Origin: Rebecca billardiae RCC1528
Taxonomy: Eukaryota; Haptophyta
Reading direction: 5' to 3'
Assembly: GCA_965240325.2 (NCBI GenBank)
Contig: OZ251250.1
Coordinates: forward strand, 1 to 64,000
DNA: 64,000 nt
Shown: positions 1 through 8,558 of the stretch, piece by piece
How positions within the stretch are numbered: the stretch's first letter is position 1
Layout: each line of letters begins with the position of its first letter
The notes under the pieces: model-generated
The model's input: only the letters and a program-made list of their open reading frames with translations
Databases searched by the model: none
What the model was told of the DNA's origin: nothing
Position numbers and translations under genes: made by a program

Positions 1-758
1 GTCGCGCGATTTGGTTGATGAACCTAATCACGCCTTAATAGCAGTATGTCCAATATGGGGGGGGCTGGGTTACTTAGTTTTGGGGTGATGCGATAACGAG
101 GACCGCAGGCTCAAGGGGAGTCAGGGTACAGCACGTCCAGTTGGGCTGCAGCTGGAGCTTGGGTCCAAAAGCTTCCCGCGGCGCAGCGGCACTCGCCGCC
201 GCCGCCGCCGTCGAGGGGCGGTTGTGGCGCGCACGGCGTGAGCCACTGCGGGCGCTGAGGTGCGCGCGACGGCGGCGCGCCCGGCGGCGCTGCTGTAGGA
301 GGCCTCTGCCCTCCTCTCTGCCCCGCGCGCTTCGCTCGTCGTCGCCGTCTCCGCGCCTGCGACTCAGCGCGCACGCGAGCGCCGCACCGCCCGGCCGCCG
401 GGGCAATCTCAGCCGTGACTGCGCATGTGCGTCGCGACCTGGTCGGCCCAGCGCGCGAGGCGCGTGTGGGCGAGGTAGGGCCAGTATGGGCGCGCGCCAT
501 GCCGCCTCGACCTTGCGCCGGTGGGCATGTCGCGGGCCTTGCACCTCTGTCACCGGACGATTAATTCTAGGCAGACTGCTGATGCAATAATCTGATAACG
601 TCGTCGCGCGTGTCGCGACTCGCGCGCCGCCCCAGTTCGCTCGCCACACTCGGGAGCCCCGGGGCCGCCCACTGCCCCCCTCCGCGAAGCCCCCCCTTGC
701 TCGCTCGCCGACGCGACCGAGCGCGAGTGCTGCCCCTTTGGCCACGCGACGCGACGCG
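1..758. other. GC-rich upstream spacer, no supported gene
   Basis: I see no gene here. The long open frames on both strands are arginine/alanine/proline-rich antisense shadows typical of very GC-rich DNA. The part nearest 759 is presumably the 5' leader and promoter of the histidine kinase. No TATA-like or other recognisable promoter motif stands out. Confidence 0.5.
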
Positions 759-3700
759 ATGCTCCGCGACTGGATCCCCCCGCGCCTCGGCGCGACCGGC
801 GGCGCCAAGCCGCGCGGCGCCGCCGTGAGCCCCGCCGCCGACGACGCGGCCGCGGCGCGCCGCTCGTCCGGCGCGCTCGAGCCGGCGCCGGCGCCGGCGC
901 CCGCGCCGGCGGAGGCGGCGGATCGCTGGTCGGCGGACGCGGACATCGCCGCACACCTCGACCTCCAGCCCGCCGCCTTCTCGCGCTGGGGCGTCTTCGC
1001 CGACCCCGCCGTCGAGGCCGCGTACGTGCGTCGCGAGCTGCGCGGCCGCTTTGCGCGCGCCGTCCCGCGCGTGATGGTGGTGTTCGTCGTGCTCACCGCG
1101 CTGATCCTGGTGCAGGAGGTTGCGGCGAACGGCACCATCCTCCGCTTCTCCTCGCTCACCACCCTCTCGCTCTGCCTCGTCACCGCCGCGCTCGGCGCCG
1201 GCGTGCCGCTCGCGCTGCGGCGCGGCGCGCCGATGGGTGCGGTCTCGGGCGCGTTCACGCTCGGGATGGCGGCGATGGGCGGCGCGGTGCAGTTCTCGCA
1301 CCCGTACCGCGCGGCGCTGCTCTCGGGCGACGCGCCCTTCCTCGCCGCCTCCGCCGCCGCCGGCCTCTCCTGGTCCCAGGCCTCGCTCTACCTGCGCGCG
1401 CTCGCCATCCTCACCACCGTCGGGCTCTTCACGCCCATTCAGACGGCGCACTTCGCCGCGGTGGGCGTGGCGACGGTGGCGGCGACGGTGGCGGCGCAGC
1501 TGGCCGCGCCGCTGCCGCCGGGCGGCGACGCGACGCGCGACACGCTCATCTCCTTCCTCCTCCTCCTCCTCATCTTCGCCGCGCACGCGCGGCTCGTGCG
1601 CGCCGAGCGCACGCGCTACCACTTCCACCGCGCCGTGTACGCGGCCGTGGTCGAGCGGCAGTCGCTGGAGCGGCAGGAGCACGAGCAGCGGCTGCGCGCG
1701 TCGCAGGCGGAGGCGGCGACGCAGGCGCGCGCGCGGCTCATCCGCGTCGTGATGCACGACCTGCGCTCGCCGCTCCTCTCCGTCGCCAGCATGTCGGAGA
1801 TGCTCGCCGCGCGGCCGCTCGGCACCAAGCTCGGCGCGCCGCCCGTGCGGCGCGCGGTCGAGTCGATCGGCTCGTGCGCGCGGCTGATGGAGAACATCGT
1901 GAGCGACATGCTCGGTGCGTGGCGCGGCGCGCCGCGCGCTGCCGCCCCGCCGCTGCGGCGGCTGCTGCTGCGCACGCCCGCGCCCGCGGCGGCGCGCGCG
2001 CGCGCGCGCGCGCGCTCGCGCGCGCTCACGCGCCGCCGCTGCCCCCGCGCGCCGCGCCGCGCCGCGCCGCGCCGCGCGCGCCTCAGACTTTGAGCGGATC
2101 GACAGCGGGCGGCTCGAGCTGGTGCACGCGCTCTTCTCCGCGCGGCAGCTCCTCGCCTCCTCGCTCGCCACCTTCGCGCCGCTCGCCGCCAAGAAGGGCG
2201 TCGCCCTCGAGTCCACGCCGCTGCCGGCCGCGATGCGGCGCGCGCGGTACGTGGGCGACGTGCTGCGCCTCACGCAGTGCCTCAACAACGGCGTGTCCAA
2301 CGCGATCAAGTTCACGAGCGCGGGCGGGCGCGTGGTGCTGCGCGCGGCGGAGCGGCCGCACCCGGACGAGTCCGGCTGGGTCTTCCTCGACGTCACCGTC
2401 GAGGACAGCGGCGCCGGACTCTCGCCGTCCGAGCTCGAGACTTTGCGCACGCAGGGGCCGTTTGCGCAGGTGGGCGCGGGCCAGCTGCAGGGGAACGGCG
2501 GGACCGGGCTCGGGCTGAACATCGTGCGCTCGGTGCTCGCGCTGCACAACGGCTCGCACCTCGAGCTCGCCAGCGAGGGCGCGGGCAAGGGCACGCGCTT
2601 CGTGCTGCACATCGCGTGCCCGCGCGCGCGCGCGCCCTCGCACAGGCGCGCGTCGGGCGGCGCGATCTCCGCCGCCTCCGCCGCCGAGCGCGTCACGTCG
2701 GGCTCGGAGCACTCGACGACGGACGACGGCGGCTCGCACAAGAACGGCCGTGCCAGCGGCGTCGAGCGCAGCGCCGGCCGCCGCTCCGGCGCGCACAGCG
2801 CCTCCAACGCCGAGCCCTCCGCCGCGCACGCCGCCGCGGGCCCTTCCTCGGCCGACCGCGCGGAGGTGGCCGCCGCCGCGCTCGCCGCCGCGGGCTCGGG
2901 CCACCAGCGATTCGCGCCGTACGGCGGCGGCGGCAACGACGACATCGACGAGGAGGCGGCGCCCGCGGGGGCTGAGGCGGGCGAGGGCGGCGGCGCCGAC
3001 GCCGAGGGTGCCGAGGGCGGCGGCCCCGCGGCGGTGCTGCGCTGCCTCCACGTCGAGGTGCGCGCGCGCGGCGCGCACGCTGCGAGCGCGGCCGCGCGCG
3101 CCGCCGCGCCGCGCGGCCGGCGCGCGCGCCACGCCCACGCGCCGCCGCCCTCCCTTCCCCCTCGGCGCAGGACGACCTGATGCTGCGCTTCACGCTGGGC
3201 GCGCGCATCTTCGAGCCCAGGGCCGCCCACTGCGACAGCGCGGAGGACGGGCGGCAGGCGCTCGAGCTCGTGCGCCAGCGCCCCGGCGAGTACGCGCTCA
3301 TCCTGATGGACAACCAGGTGCGGGCGGTTGTGTGCGTGTGTGTGTGTGCGGGCGGCAGTTTGTGCGTGTGCGTGTGCGTGTGTGTGCGGGCGGGAGGCAG
3401 TGCGTGCGTGTGCGTGTGCGTGTGTGTGCGGGCGGGCAGCGCTGTGTGCGTGTGTGTGCGTGGCTGTGTGTGTGTGCGCGCGCGCGGGGCGGCACTGGGC
3501 ACGGGGCTCGCGCCGGGGGCTCGCCCGCGGTGCGACCGGCCGTGGCGCGGCGCGGCAGCGCCTCACCCGCGCCGCCCGCCCGCCCGCCCGCCCGCCCGCG
3601 CGCGCCGCTGCTGCCCAGATGCCCAACATGGGAGGCTCGGAGGCGACGCGCGCGCTGCGGCAACTCGGGTACAGAGGCGTGATCATCGGCATGACGGGCG

Positions 3701-3948
3701 ACCCGTCCGGCTCGGCCGACCGGCGCGAGTTCGAGGAGGCGGGCCTGGACGTGTGCGTCGACAAGACCACGCAGGGCCTCGAGTACGTCGCCTCCGTGCT
3801 CGACGACATGATCCGCGCGGCGCACGAGCGCGCGCAGCTGGGCGCGCGCTGGGGGTCGAAGCGCGCCAACAAGGCCGAGGCCGACGGTCCGGAGGACGAC
3901 AGCGACGCCGAGTCCGGCTCCGAGCTCGGCGCCGCCGTCATCCTCTGA
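759..3948 (+). CDS. Membrane-bound hybrid sensor histidine kinase, 4 exons
   Basis: Two-component phosphorelay sensor: ATP-dependent autophosphorylation on histidine, then transfer to an attached receiver domain. Exons read 759-1914, 2087-3057, 3171-3317 and 3619-3948, all with GT-AG borders and consistent phase, giving 867 residues. An Ala/Pro-rich N-terminus is followed by several hydrophobic segments between residues ~105 and 275 (for example VMVVFVVLTALILV), so it is likely membrane-anchored; no PAS, CHASE or GAF domain is evident. A short coiled coil leads to the H-box MHDLRSPLLS (His ~333), N-box LNNGVSNAIKF, G1 DSGAGLS and G2 GTGLGLNIVRS. A low-complexity linker precedes the receiver, which has acidic pair VEDD, phosphoacceptor Asp ~756 in LILMDNQMP, Thr in IIGMTGD and Lys in VDKTT. 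All catalytic motifs are present. I chose ATG 759; a non-ATG extension upstream is open but unneeded. The ligand is unknown. Confidence 0.9.
3318..3618 (+). repeat. Intron 3 of the histidine kinase with TG/TGTGCG microsatellite blocks
   Basis: The intron begins GTGCGG and ends CTGCCCAG. Its first half (about 3328-3480) consists of three imperfect blocks of TGTGTGCG repeats, each followed by a CGGGCGG(C/G) unit, so it is a variable-number repeat made of (TG)n plus a G-rich spacer. It lies between the codons for MDNQ and MPNM, just after the phosphoacceptor aspartate. Confidence 0.85.
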
Positions 3949-4377
3949 TGGCGCCACGACGATGGGCTGCTCGCGGCCGCTGGGCCCGGGGGCAGTGCGG
4001 CGCGGGGCCGCCAGCAATCAGCACGCGTGCCGGCGCCAGGCCAGGCCCGTAGTGAATCAGTTATCCGAGGGCGAGGCGCGGCGCCGCGCCGCGCCGCGGC
4101 GGCGCCGGTCCCGTCGTACTGACGCCCGAGTCCCACGGCTGCAGCATGAGTGCTGCACGCTGCTTGGCGGTGGCCGCCGTGCGCGTCGAGACGGTTGTAG
4201 GGATCGATCTAGTCGACCCGTCCGCATCGCGGCATGTAACGGCCGAGGGGAAAGAAGACTTTCACTTGCGCCACCGCCCGGACTGCCGCCGCGCTGCCAT
4301 CATTAACCGTGGCAGCTGCTCGGCCTCCGAAGAGGCACCGCGAGCGCCCAGCTGCGAGCTAGCCCCCTCGGCAGGAG
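3949..4377. other. Spacer between histidine kinase and COX7C-like gene
   Basis: This spacer has no supported gene. It holds the 3' region of the kinase gene and the putative promoter/5' leader of the small respiratory gene. No AATAAA-type signal was seen. Confidence 0.5.
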
Positions 4378-4811
4378 ATGTACGCCCTCACGCGCGCGCG
4401 CACGTCGAGCCTCGTCCGCTCGGGCGTGCGCTACGGCCACGTACGCGCCGCGCGCGCGCGCGCCGCGCTCCTCCTCCCTCCGCCCGCCGCCCCGCCCCGC
4501 GCCCGCGTCCGCCATGCTGATCCCTCCCCCGCCGCCGTGCGCGCTGCAGAACCACCCGATCTTTGAGCACCACGAGAACTGGGGCCAGAACAAGTGGAAG
4601 CCGGCGCTGTTCGTGAGCACGTTCGTCGGGATCGGCCTCTTCGTGCCGTGGTTCGGCATCTCCTTCGCACAGTGCGCGCGCGCCGCGCCGACACCTGCGC
4701 CGCGCACGGCGCGTGCGGAGCAGCGCGCGCGCGCGCCGGCCGGCGCCTCACGCGCCGTGCCGCGTCGCTGCGGCGCGCGTGCGCGCGCGCAGGTGGAAGT
4801 CGCGCCAGTAA
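4378..4811 (+). CDS. COX7C-like small mitochondrial inner-membrane protein (cytochrome c oxidase subunit candidate), 3 exons
   Basis: Three short exons, 4378-4440, 4550-4671 and 4793-4811, join in phase across GT-AG introns to a 67-residue protein. The first ~21 residues (MYALTRARTSSLVRSG...) are Arg/Ser-rich with no acid, like a mitochondrial presequence. The mature part has the COX7C-like pattern: a short polar stretch with a conserved-type NKWKPAL, one transmembrane helix (about FVSTFVGIGLFVPWFGISF) and a short basic tail AQWKSRQ. Human COX7C precursors have similar size and layout. The last exon carries only 19 coding bases, and the frame fits only with that splice (CA|G, then TGG AAG). 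The family call rests on layout and the NKW/one-helix pattern; another small single-pass respiratory subunit is the main alternative. Confidence 0.7.
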
Positions 4812-5479
4812 GCGCGGGAGGCGTACCTACGTCGGCAGCGCCGCTCTCCGCGCCCGCTCCCGCCGCCGAGCCGCGCCGTGCCCGCCGGCACCCCGGCGGC
4901 TGGGCGGCTCGGCGCGCCGGGCCGCAGCTGCGCCAGCTGCGCGCGTCTCGCCTCGCGGAGGGCGGGCCCGGCGGGCCGCCGTGCCGGACGCCGCGGCCTG
5001 TGGGCCCCGATGGGCCAAGGGCCGCGACGCCGCGTCGGCCGCCAGAGGGCAAGGCGCGACACGCGGTCTGCCCGCTCGGTGACGACGGTGTGACCGGGCG
5101 CCGGCTCTAACGCCCCGCCATCGGAACTCTTTGAACGCGCCGGCCGGGCCGCTCGGCTGTCTGTCGGTCGTGACCGGCGGTCGCGCGCGGCCCGAAGCCT
5201 CCGAGGACGCGCAGCCCGTGCTGATCGTGGCAGCCGTGGCTGACGGTGACCGCCCGATCCATCTCGGTCGCCGCGCGTGATGATGAGGACTCGCTTGCTA
5301 AATCGTCGCCGAGTCTACTGTGAGTGTGACCGTGAGCCCCTCTGTTGTGATTCGGCCTAATATGACGCAAGATTCATTGATCGATGAATCATTGTCATCA
5401 TGAAGAGTAGTGATTGTAGTCGTCAGAACGACTGGATCCTTTTGGAGCCCTCTTTGTATCTTGCTCTTCGGGTCGCAGC
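4812..5479. other. Spacer, no supported gene
   Basis: The first half is very GC-rich. The second half (about 5280-5480) is less so, and contains the ATTGATCGATGAATCATTG palindrome-like stretch near 5375. I see nothing that supports a gene. It probably contains the promoter of the glycosyltransferase. Confidence 0.45.
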
Positions 5480-6694
5480 ATGGCGTCGCCCGGCGCCGCC
5501 CGCGCGCTCCTCGCCGCGTCGTTCTTGTTGGCGGCGCAGCATCACGCGGCGGCGCAGCCCGACCTGTGCCCGCCGCGCTTCGCGAGCTCGCGCAAGCCGC
5601 CCATCCCCAACGCCGTGCACCAGCCCTGGCTCTCCGGCGCCACGCTGCGCTGGGAGCACGTGCTCGCGATGATGAGCGTGCGCTACGTGCTGCGCCCCGA
5701 GCGCTACACGCTGTACGTCGACCGGGTGCCCGCGCCGTCGGCGACGTGGCGCTGCGCGCTCGCGCTGGTGGACGAGCTCGCGCTCCGCCCCGCGCGCACC
5801 CGCGTCGGCGCCACGCCCATCCTCCACACCGTCCACCAGTCCGACCTGATGCGGCTCGAGCTGCTGCTCGCGCACGGGGGCGTGTACCTCGACCACGACG
5901 CGTTCGCGCTGCAGCCGCTGGACGGGCTGCGCGCGTGCGGCGCGGACGTGATCGCGGGGTACGAGCGCTACTGGGACGCCGCGCGCACCGAGAAGCTCAA
6001 CAACGGCGTCCTGCTCGCGCGGCCGCGCGCGCCCTTCCTGCGGCGCTGGCAGGCCGCCTACTCACGTGGGTATTACCCGCACAGCTGGGACAACAACTCG
6101 TGCGTGCTGCCGTTCCGGCTGGCGAGCGAGCACCCGGAGGAGGCGCTCGTGCTGCGCACGCCCTCCATCGGCCCGATGCCCCCGCTCCTCAACTCCGCCC
6201 CCGCGCACGCGCACTACCAGCGGCGCGCACTCGTCACGCACGTGACCGGCCTGCTGACCGAGCGCTGGCGGGTGGCCGAGGTTCGTCAATTCGGCGTGCT
6301 GCGCGCGATCGCGGAGCGGGTGCTCGGCGCGGCGGGGCGCGGTGGCGGGGTGCCGGGGCCGAGGCCCGCGCCGCCCGACGCGCTGCGCACGCGCCTCCTC
6401 GCCGCGCTGCTGCTGCGCAACGGCACTGCGGCACGCGGCGGCGGCGGCGGCGCCGCCGCCGCCGCCGAGCCGCCCGCCGAGACGCCCGTGATGGCGGCCG
6501 AGCGGCACGCGCGGCCGGCGTCCGCGCGGCGGCGGCGGCTTGCGCGCGGCGGGGATGGCGGCGGGGGTGGCGAAGCCACTGCCGCTGGCGGCAGCGTCGA
6601 TGCGGAGACGGCGGAGCGGGTCGCCGCCGCCGCGTGGACGGTCGAGCAGTGGTGCCGCAAGCGCGTGCGCTCGCACGTGCGGCAGGTGTGGTGA
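5480..6694 (+). CDS. Secreted/Golgi DXD-type glycosyltransferase (GT32-like, Gly_transf_sug family)
   Basis: Single-exon gene of 404 residues. Residues 1-26 form a signal peptide or anchor (ALLAASFLLAAQHH core, then AAAQ). The catalytic region has the GT32-type order: IPNAVHQPWLSG near the start, then HQSDLMRLELLLAHGGVYLD followed by HDAF, in which Asp138-His-Asp140 is the metal/nucleotide-sugar DXD, then KLNNGVLLA and a downstream HSWDNNSCVLPF segment. Enzymes of this family transfer sugars in the Golgi or ER lumen; donor and acceptor cannot be read here. The last ~125 residues are low-complexity (Ala/Gly/Arg-rich), ending VEQWCRKRVRSHVRQVW. The 3' end (from 6311) and its downstream DNA occur again at 33151-33522 and 40972-41166. 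ATG 5480 is the only sensible start before the signal peptide. Confidence 0.85.
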   Translation: MASPGAARALLAASFLLAAQHHAAAQPDLCPPRFASSRKPPIPNAVHQPWLSGATLRWEHVLAMMSVRYVLRPERYTLYVDRVPAPSATWRCALALVDELALRPARTRVGATPILHTVHQSDLMRLELLLAHGGVYLDHDAFALQPLDGLRACGADVIAGYERYWDAARTEKLNNGVLLARPRAPFLRRWQAAYSRGYYPHSWDNNSCVLPFRLASEHPEEALVLRTPSIGPMPPLLNSAPAHAHYQRRALVTHVTGLLTERWRVAEVRQFGVLRAIAERVLGAAGRGGGVPGPRPAPPDALRTRLLAALLLRNGTAARGGGGGAAAAAEPPAETPVMAAERHARPASARRRRLARGGDGGGGGEATAAGGSVDAETAERVAAAAWTVEQWCRKRVRSHVRQVW

Positions 6695-6788
6695 TGAACA
6701 GAGTACGATGGATGAGACGCACACAGCCCACATACTACAGTCTTCAATCGTAGTACCGTTTGAAGCGCCGTCAGTTCCAAAGTGCGCC

Positions 6789-6860
6789 GTGCCCACTCGG
6801 CTTAGCCAGAGGCAGGCACCAATCCGGCGACAGAGGCCTCTAAGGCGGGTCCGGACGCTC
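6789..6860 (+). promoter_or_regulatory. Conserved spacer block upstream of F-box/RCC1 genes
   Basis: A block with core GTGCCCACTCGGCTTAGC, then AGAGGCAGGCAC, then CCGGCGACAGAG and CTCTGTGACTGA, recurs in the spacers of the F-box/RCC1 cluster. Copies start near 31234, 41075, 45042, 46942, 49915, 51752 and 53659; a decayed copy is at 8509. Its position between genes, a few hundred bases before each ATG, suits a shared promoter or transcription-start region. The similarity may only reflect tandem duplication, so the regulatory role is inference. Confidence 0.35.
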
Positions 6861-6977
6861 TGTGACTGACTGACAGCTCATCACTATGATCTTGAGTCTG
6901 CAGCTCAGCCAACGGACACTGGACAGCCCGCGGCGACAGCGCTTGACCGCACCGACTGCGCGGCGCCGGCGGGAGCG

Positions 6978-8318
6978 ATGGCCAGCACGGCACAGGCGCA
7001 CGCGCGTCGCCTCGTGCTCGACGACCTGCCGCGCGAGGTGCTCGACCGCATACTCGTGTTCCTTACGCCGCGCGACCTCGCCAGCCTGAACGCCACCGCG
7101 CGCCTCTTCCACGCCGCGCCGCCCGGCGGGTGCTCGGCGGTCGAGCGCGCGCTGCGCGAGCGCGCGTGCGCGCGCGGGCACGAGCGCGCGCTGCCGGCGA
7201 CGCTGCCCTCGGGCGTGCGCACGTGGACGGCGGAACTGCTTGCTCGCGAGCGTGTGCTCGAGCTCGCATGCTCACACTCGCCTCCGGTGGCGGCCGGCGT
7301 TGGCTTCAGCGCGTGTGTGGATGCGGAGGGCGGGCTGCACACGTGCGGCGAGGAGGAGGTGCCTGATCAGTCGGAGCCGGAGAGCGACGACGAGGACGAG
7401 GACGGGGAGCCGACGGGCGCGTATCGAGCGCCCGCGGCAATCAGCCACTCGGGCATGCCGGCAGTGCTTGTGCCGACGCACGTCGCCTCCCTCAGCGCCG
7501 TGCGCGTGTGCGCTGTGGCCGCTGGCCGGGCCCACCTGCTCGCGCTGAGCGAGGCCGGCGCCGTGTACGGCTGCGGCGACAACGGGTACGGCCAGCTGGG
7601 GCTGGGCGACGAGGAGGAGCAACGCTCTTTCACACTCGTCGGGTTACCCGCGAGTGAGCCCGTCGTGTGCATCGCGGCAGCCGACGCGCACAGCCTCGCA
7701 CTCACGGCAGCGGGCTGCGCGTACAGCTGGGGCAACAACGGCTTCGGCCAGCTCGGCCACGGCGACGGGCAGCATCAGCACACGCCGAGGCGCATCGAGG
7801 CGCTCGCGGGCGTGCGCGCCGTGCACGTGAGCGCGGGCGGTGGCCACAGCCTGGTGGTGGACAGCGAGGGGACGGTGTACTCGTTTGGGTTTGGTGAGGA
7901 TGCCGCCCTCGGGCACGGAGACACGCGCGAGCAGCTCTCGCCGAGGCGGCTTGACGCCCTCGCGGGTGTGCGCATCGTGCGCGCGTGTGCTGGTGGCCTC
8001 AGCAGCGCGGTGCTGGGCGCGGACGGCAGCGTGCACACGTTTGGGAGCAACAGGTACGGCCAGCTCGGACTGGGGCACGGAGGCGCGGCCCTCGAGGCTC
8101 CCACGCGCGCGGGCGCCCTCGCCCACACGCGCGTGGTGCACTGTGCCATGGGCGACTACCACTCGCTGTTTGTGAGTGCGGACGGCAGCGTGTACGCGTG
8201 CGGCAAGCGGTCGGCTGCGCTCGGCCTCGGCATGAGCGTGGCCGAGCAAGACGAGCCCACCCAGCGGGTGGACGCGCCCGTGCTCGTCGAGACGGCGTGG
8301 TGTGCCCGTGTCTGCTGA
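6978..8318 (+). CDS. F-box/RCC1-repeat protein, gene 1 of 9 (six-blade form)
   Basis: Intronless, 446 residues. Residues ~14-58 are an F-box (LDDLPREVLDRIL, FLTPRDLASLNATARLFHA), which would bind Skp1. The rest is a run of RCC1 repeats of ~50 residues with the GxGxxGQLGLG / HSLALTAxG signature, a beta-propeller that would bind substrate. Yeast Saf1 is the known F-box plus RCC1 architecture, so an SCF ubiquitin-ligase receptor is likely. Residues ~130-145 carry a long acidic insert (PESDDEDEDGEP). Compared with genes 2, 3 and 5-9 it lacks one whole blade (the RIEALDGVRVGG...YSCG unit). It lies 284 bp after the glycosyltransferase and is nearly identical to gene 4. It is unlikely to be a Ran exchange factor because of the F-box and copy number. 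Confidence 0.9.
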   Translation: MASTAQAHARRLVLDDLPREVLDRILVFLTPRDLASLNATARLFHAAPPGGCSAVERALRERACARGHERALPATLPSGVRTWTAELLARERVLELACSHSPPVAAGVGFSACVDAEGGLHTCGEEEVPDQSEPESDDEDEDGEPTGAYRAPAAISHSGMPAVLVPTHVASLSAVRVCAVAAGRAHLLALSEAGAVYGCGDNGYGQLGLGDEEEQRSFTLVGLPASEPVVCIAAADAHSLALTAAGCAYSWGNNGFGQLGHGDGQHQHTPRRIEALAGVRAVHVSAGGGHSLVVDSEGTVYSFGFGEDAALGHGDTREQLSPRRLDALAGVRIVRACAGGLSSAVLGADGSVHTFGSNRYGQLGLGHGGAALEAPTRAGALAHTRVVHCAMGDYHSLFVSADGSVYACGKRSAALGLGMSVAEQDEPTQRVDAPVLVETAWCARVC

Positions 8319-8558
8319 TGCGTGCCTCTGCCGACGTTCCGCTGCTCCGTTCACTCCGTTGCAGCCGTGGGCGGCGGCCTGGCAGCGGACGCAGCAGCCG
8401 GGCGCGGGCCGCCGCCGGCCCACGGTGCCGCCGCCCAGGCTGGCTGGCGCCTGGCGGTCGGACGGCCAGCGGCGCATCGCCTCGAAACTGAGCTTGTAAG
8501 TGCGTACGTGCCCACTCGGCTTAGCACTGAGCGTCGCACCAATCGGGCTCGACAGTCT
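8319..8558. other. 3' flank of F-box gene 1 up to the satellite array
   Basis: It begins with the conserved post-stop block seen after every F-box gene (CTCCGCTGCTCCGTT... GTGGGCGGCGG). It continues with a decayed copy of the spacer block at ~8509-8540 and ends at the first CAGATTC, where the array starts. Confidence 0.7.

Noticed and set aside
567-4136. A 1,189-codon open frame on the minus strand opposite the histidine kinase
   Set aside because: It covers introns and exons alike, is Arg/Ala/His repeat-like (including His-Thr runs from the TG microsatellite), and has no domain. It is an antisense shadow of GC-rich DNA, and the plus strand has a full kinase with proper splice sites.
5107-5370. 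A short minus-strand ORF in the spacer before the glycosyltransferase
   Set aside because: 87 codons with no domain, no neighbouring support and ordinary composition; not distinguishable from chance.
8288-8480. A possible extra 3' exon after each F-box gene stop (CTCCGTTGCAG followed by a conserved GTGGGCGGCGG block)
   Set aside because: The CAG is preceded by a pyrimidine-rich stretch in all copies, but downstream the paralogues differ by a 2-base indel (GGCGGTGGCAG vs GGCGGCCTGGCAG), which breaks the frame. Conservation is explained by duplication.
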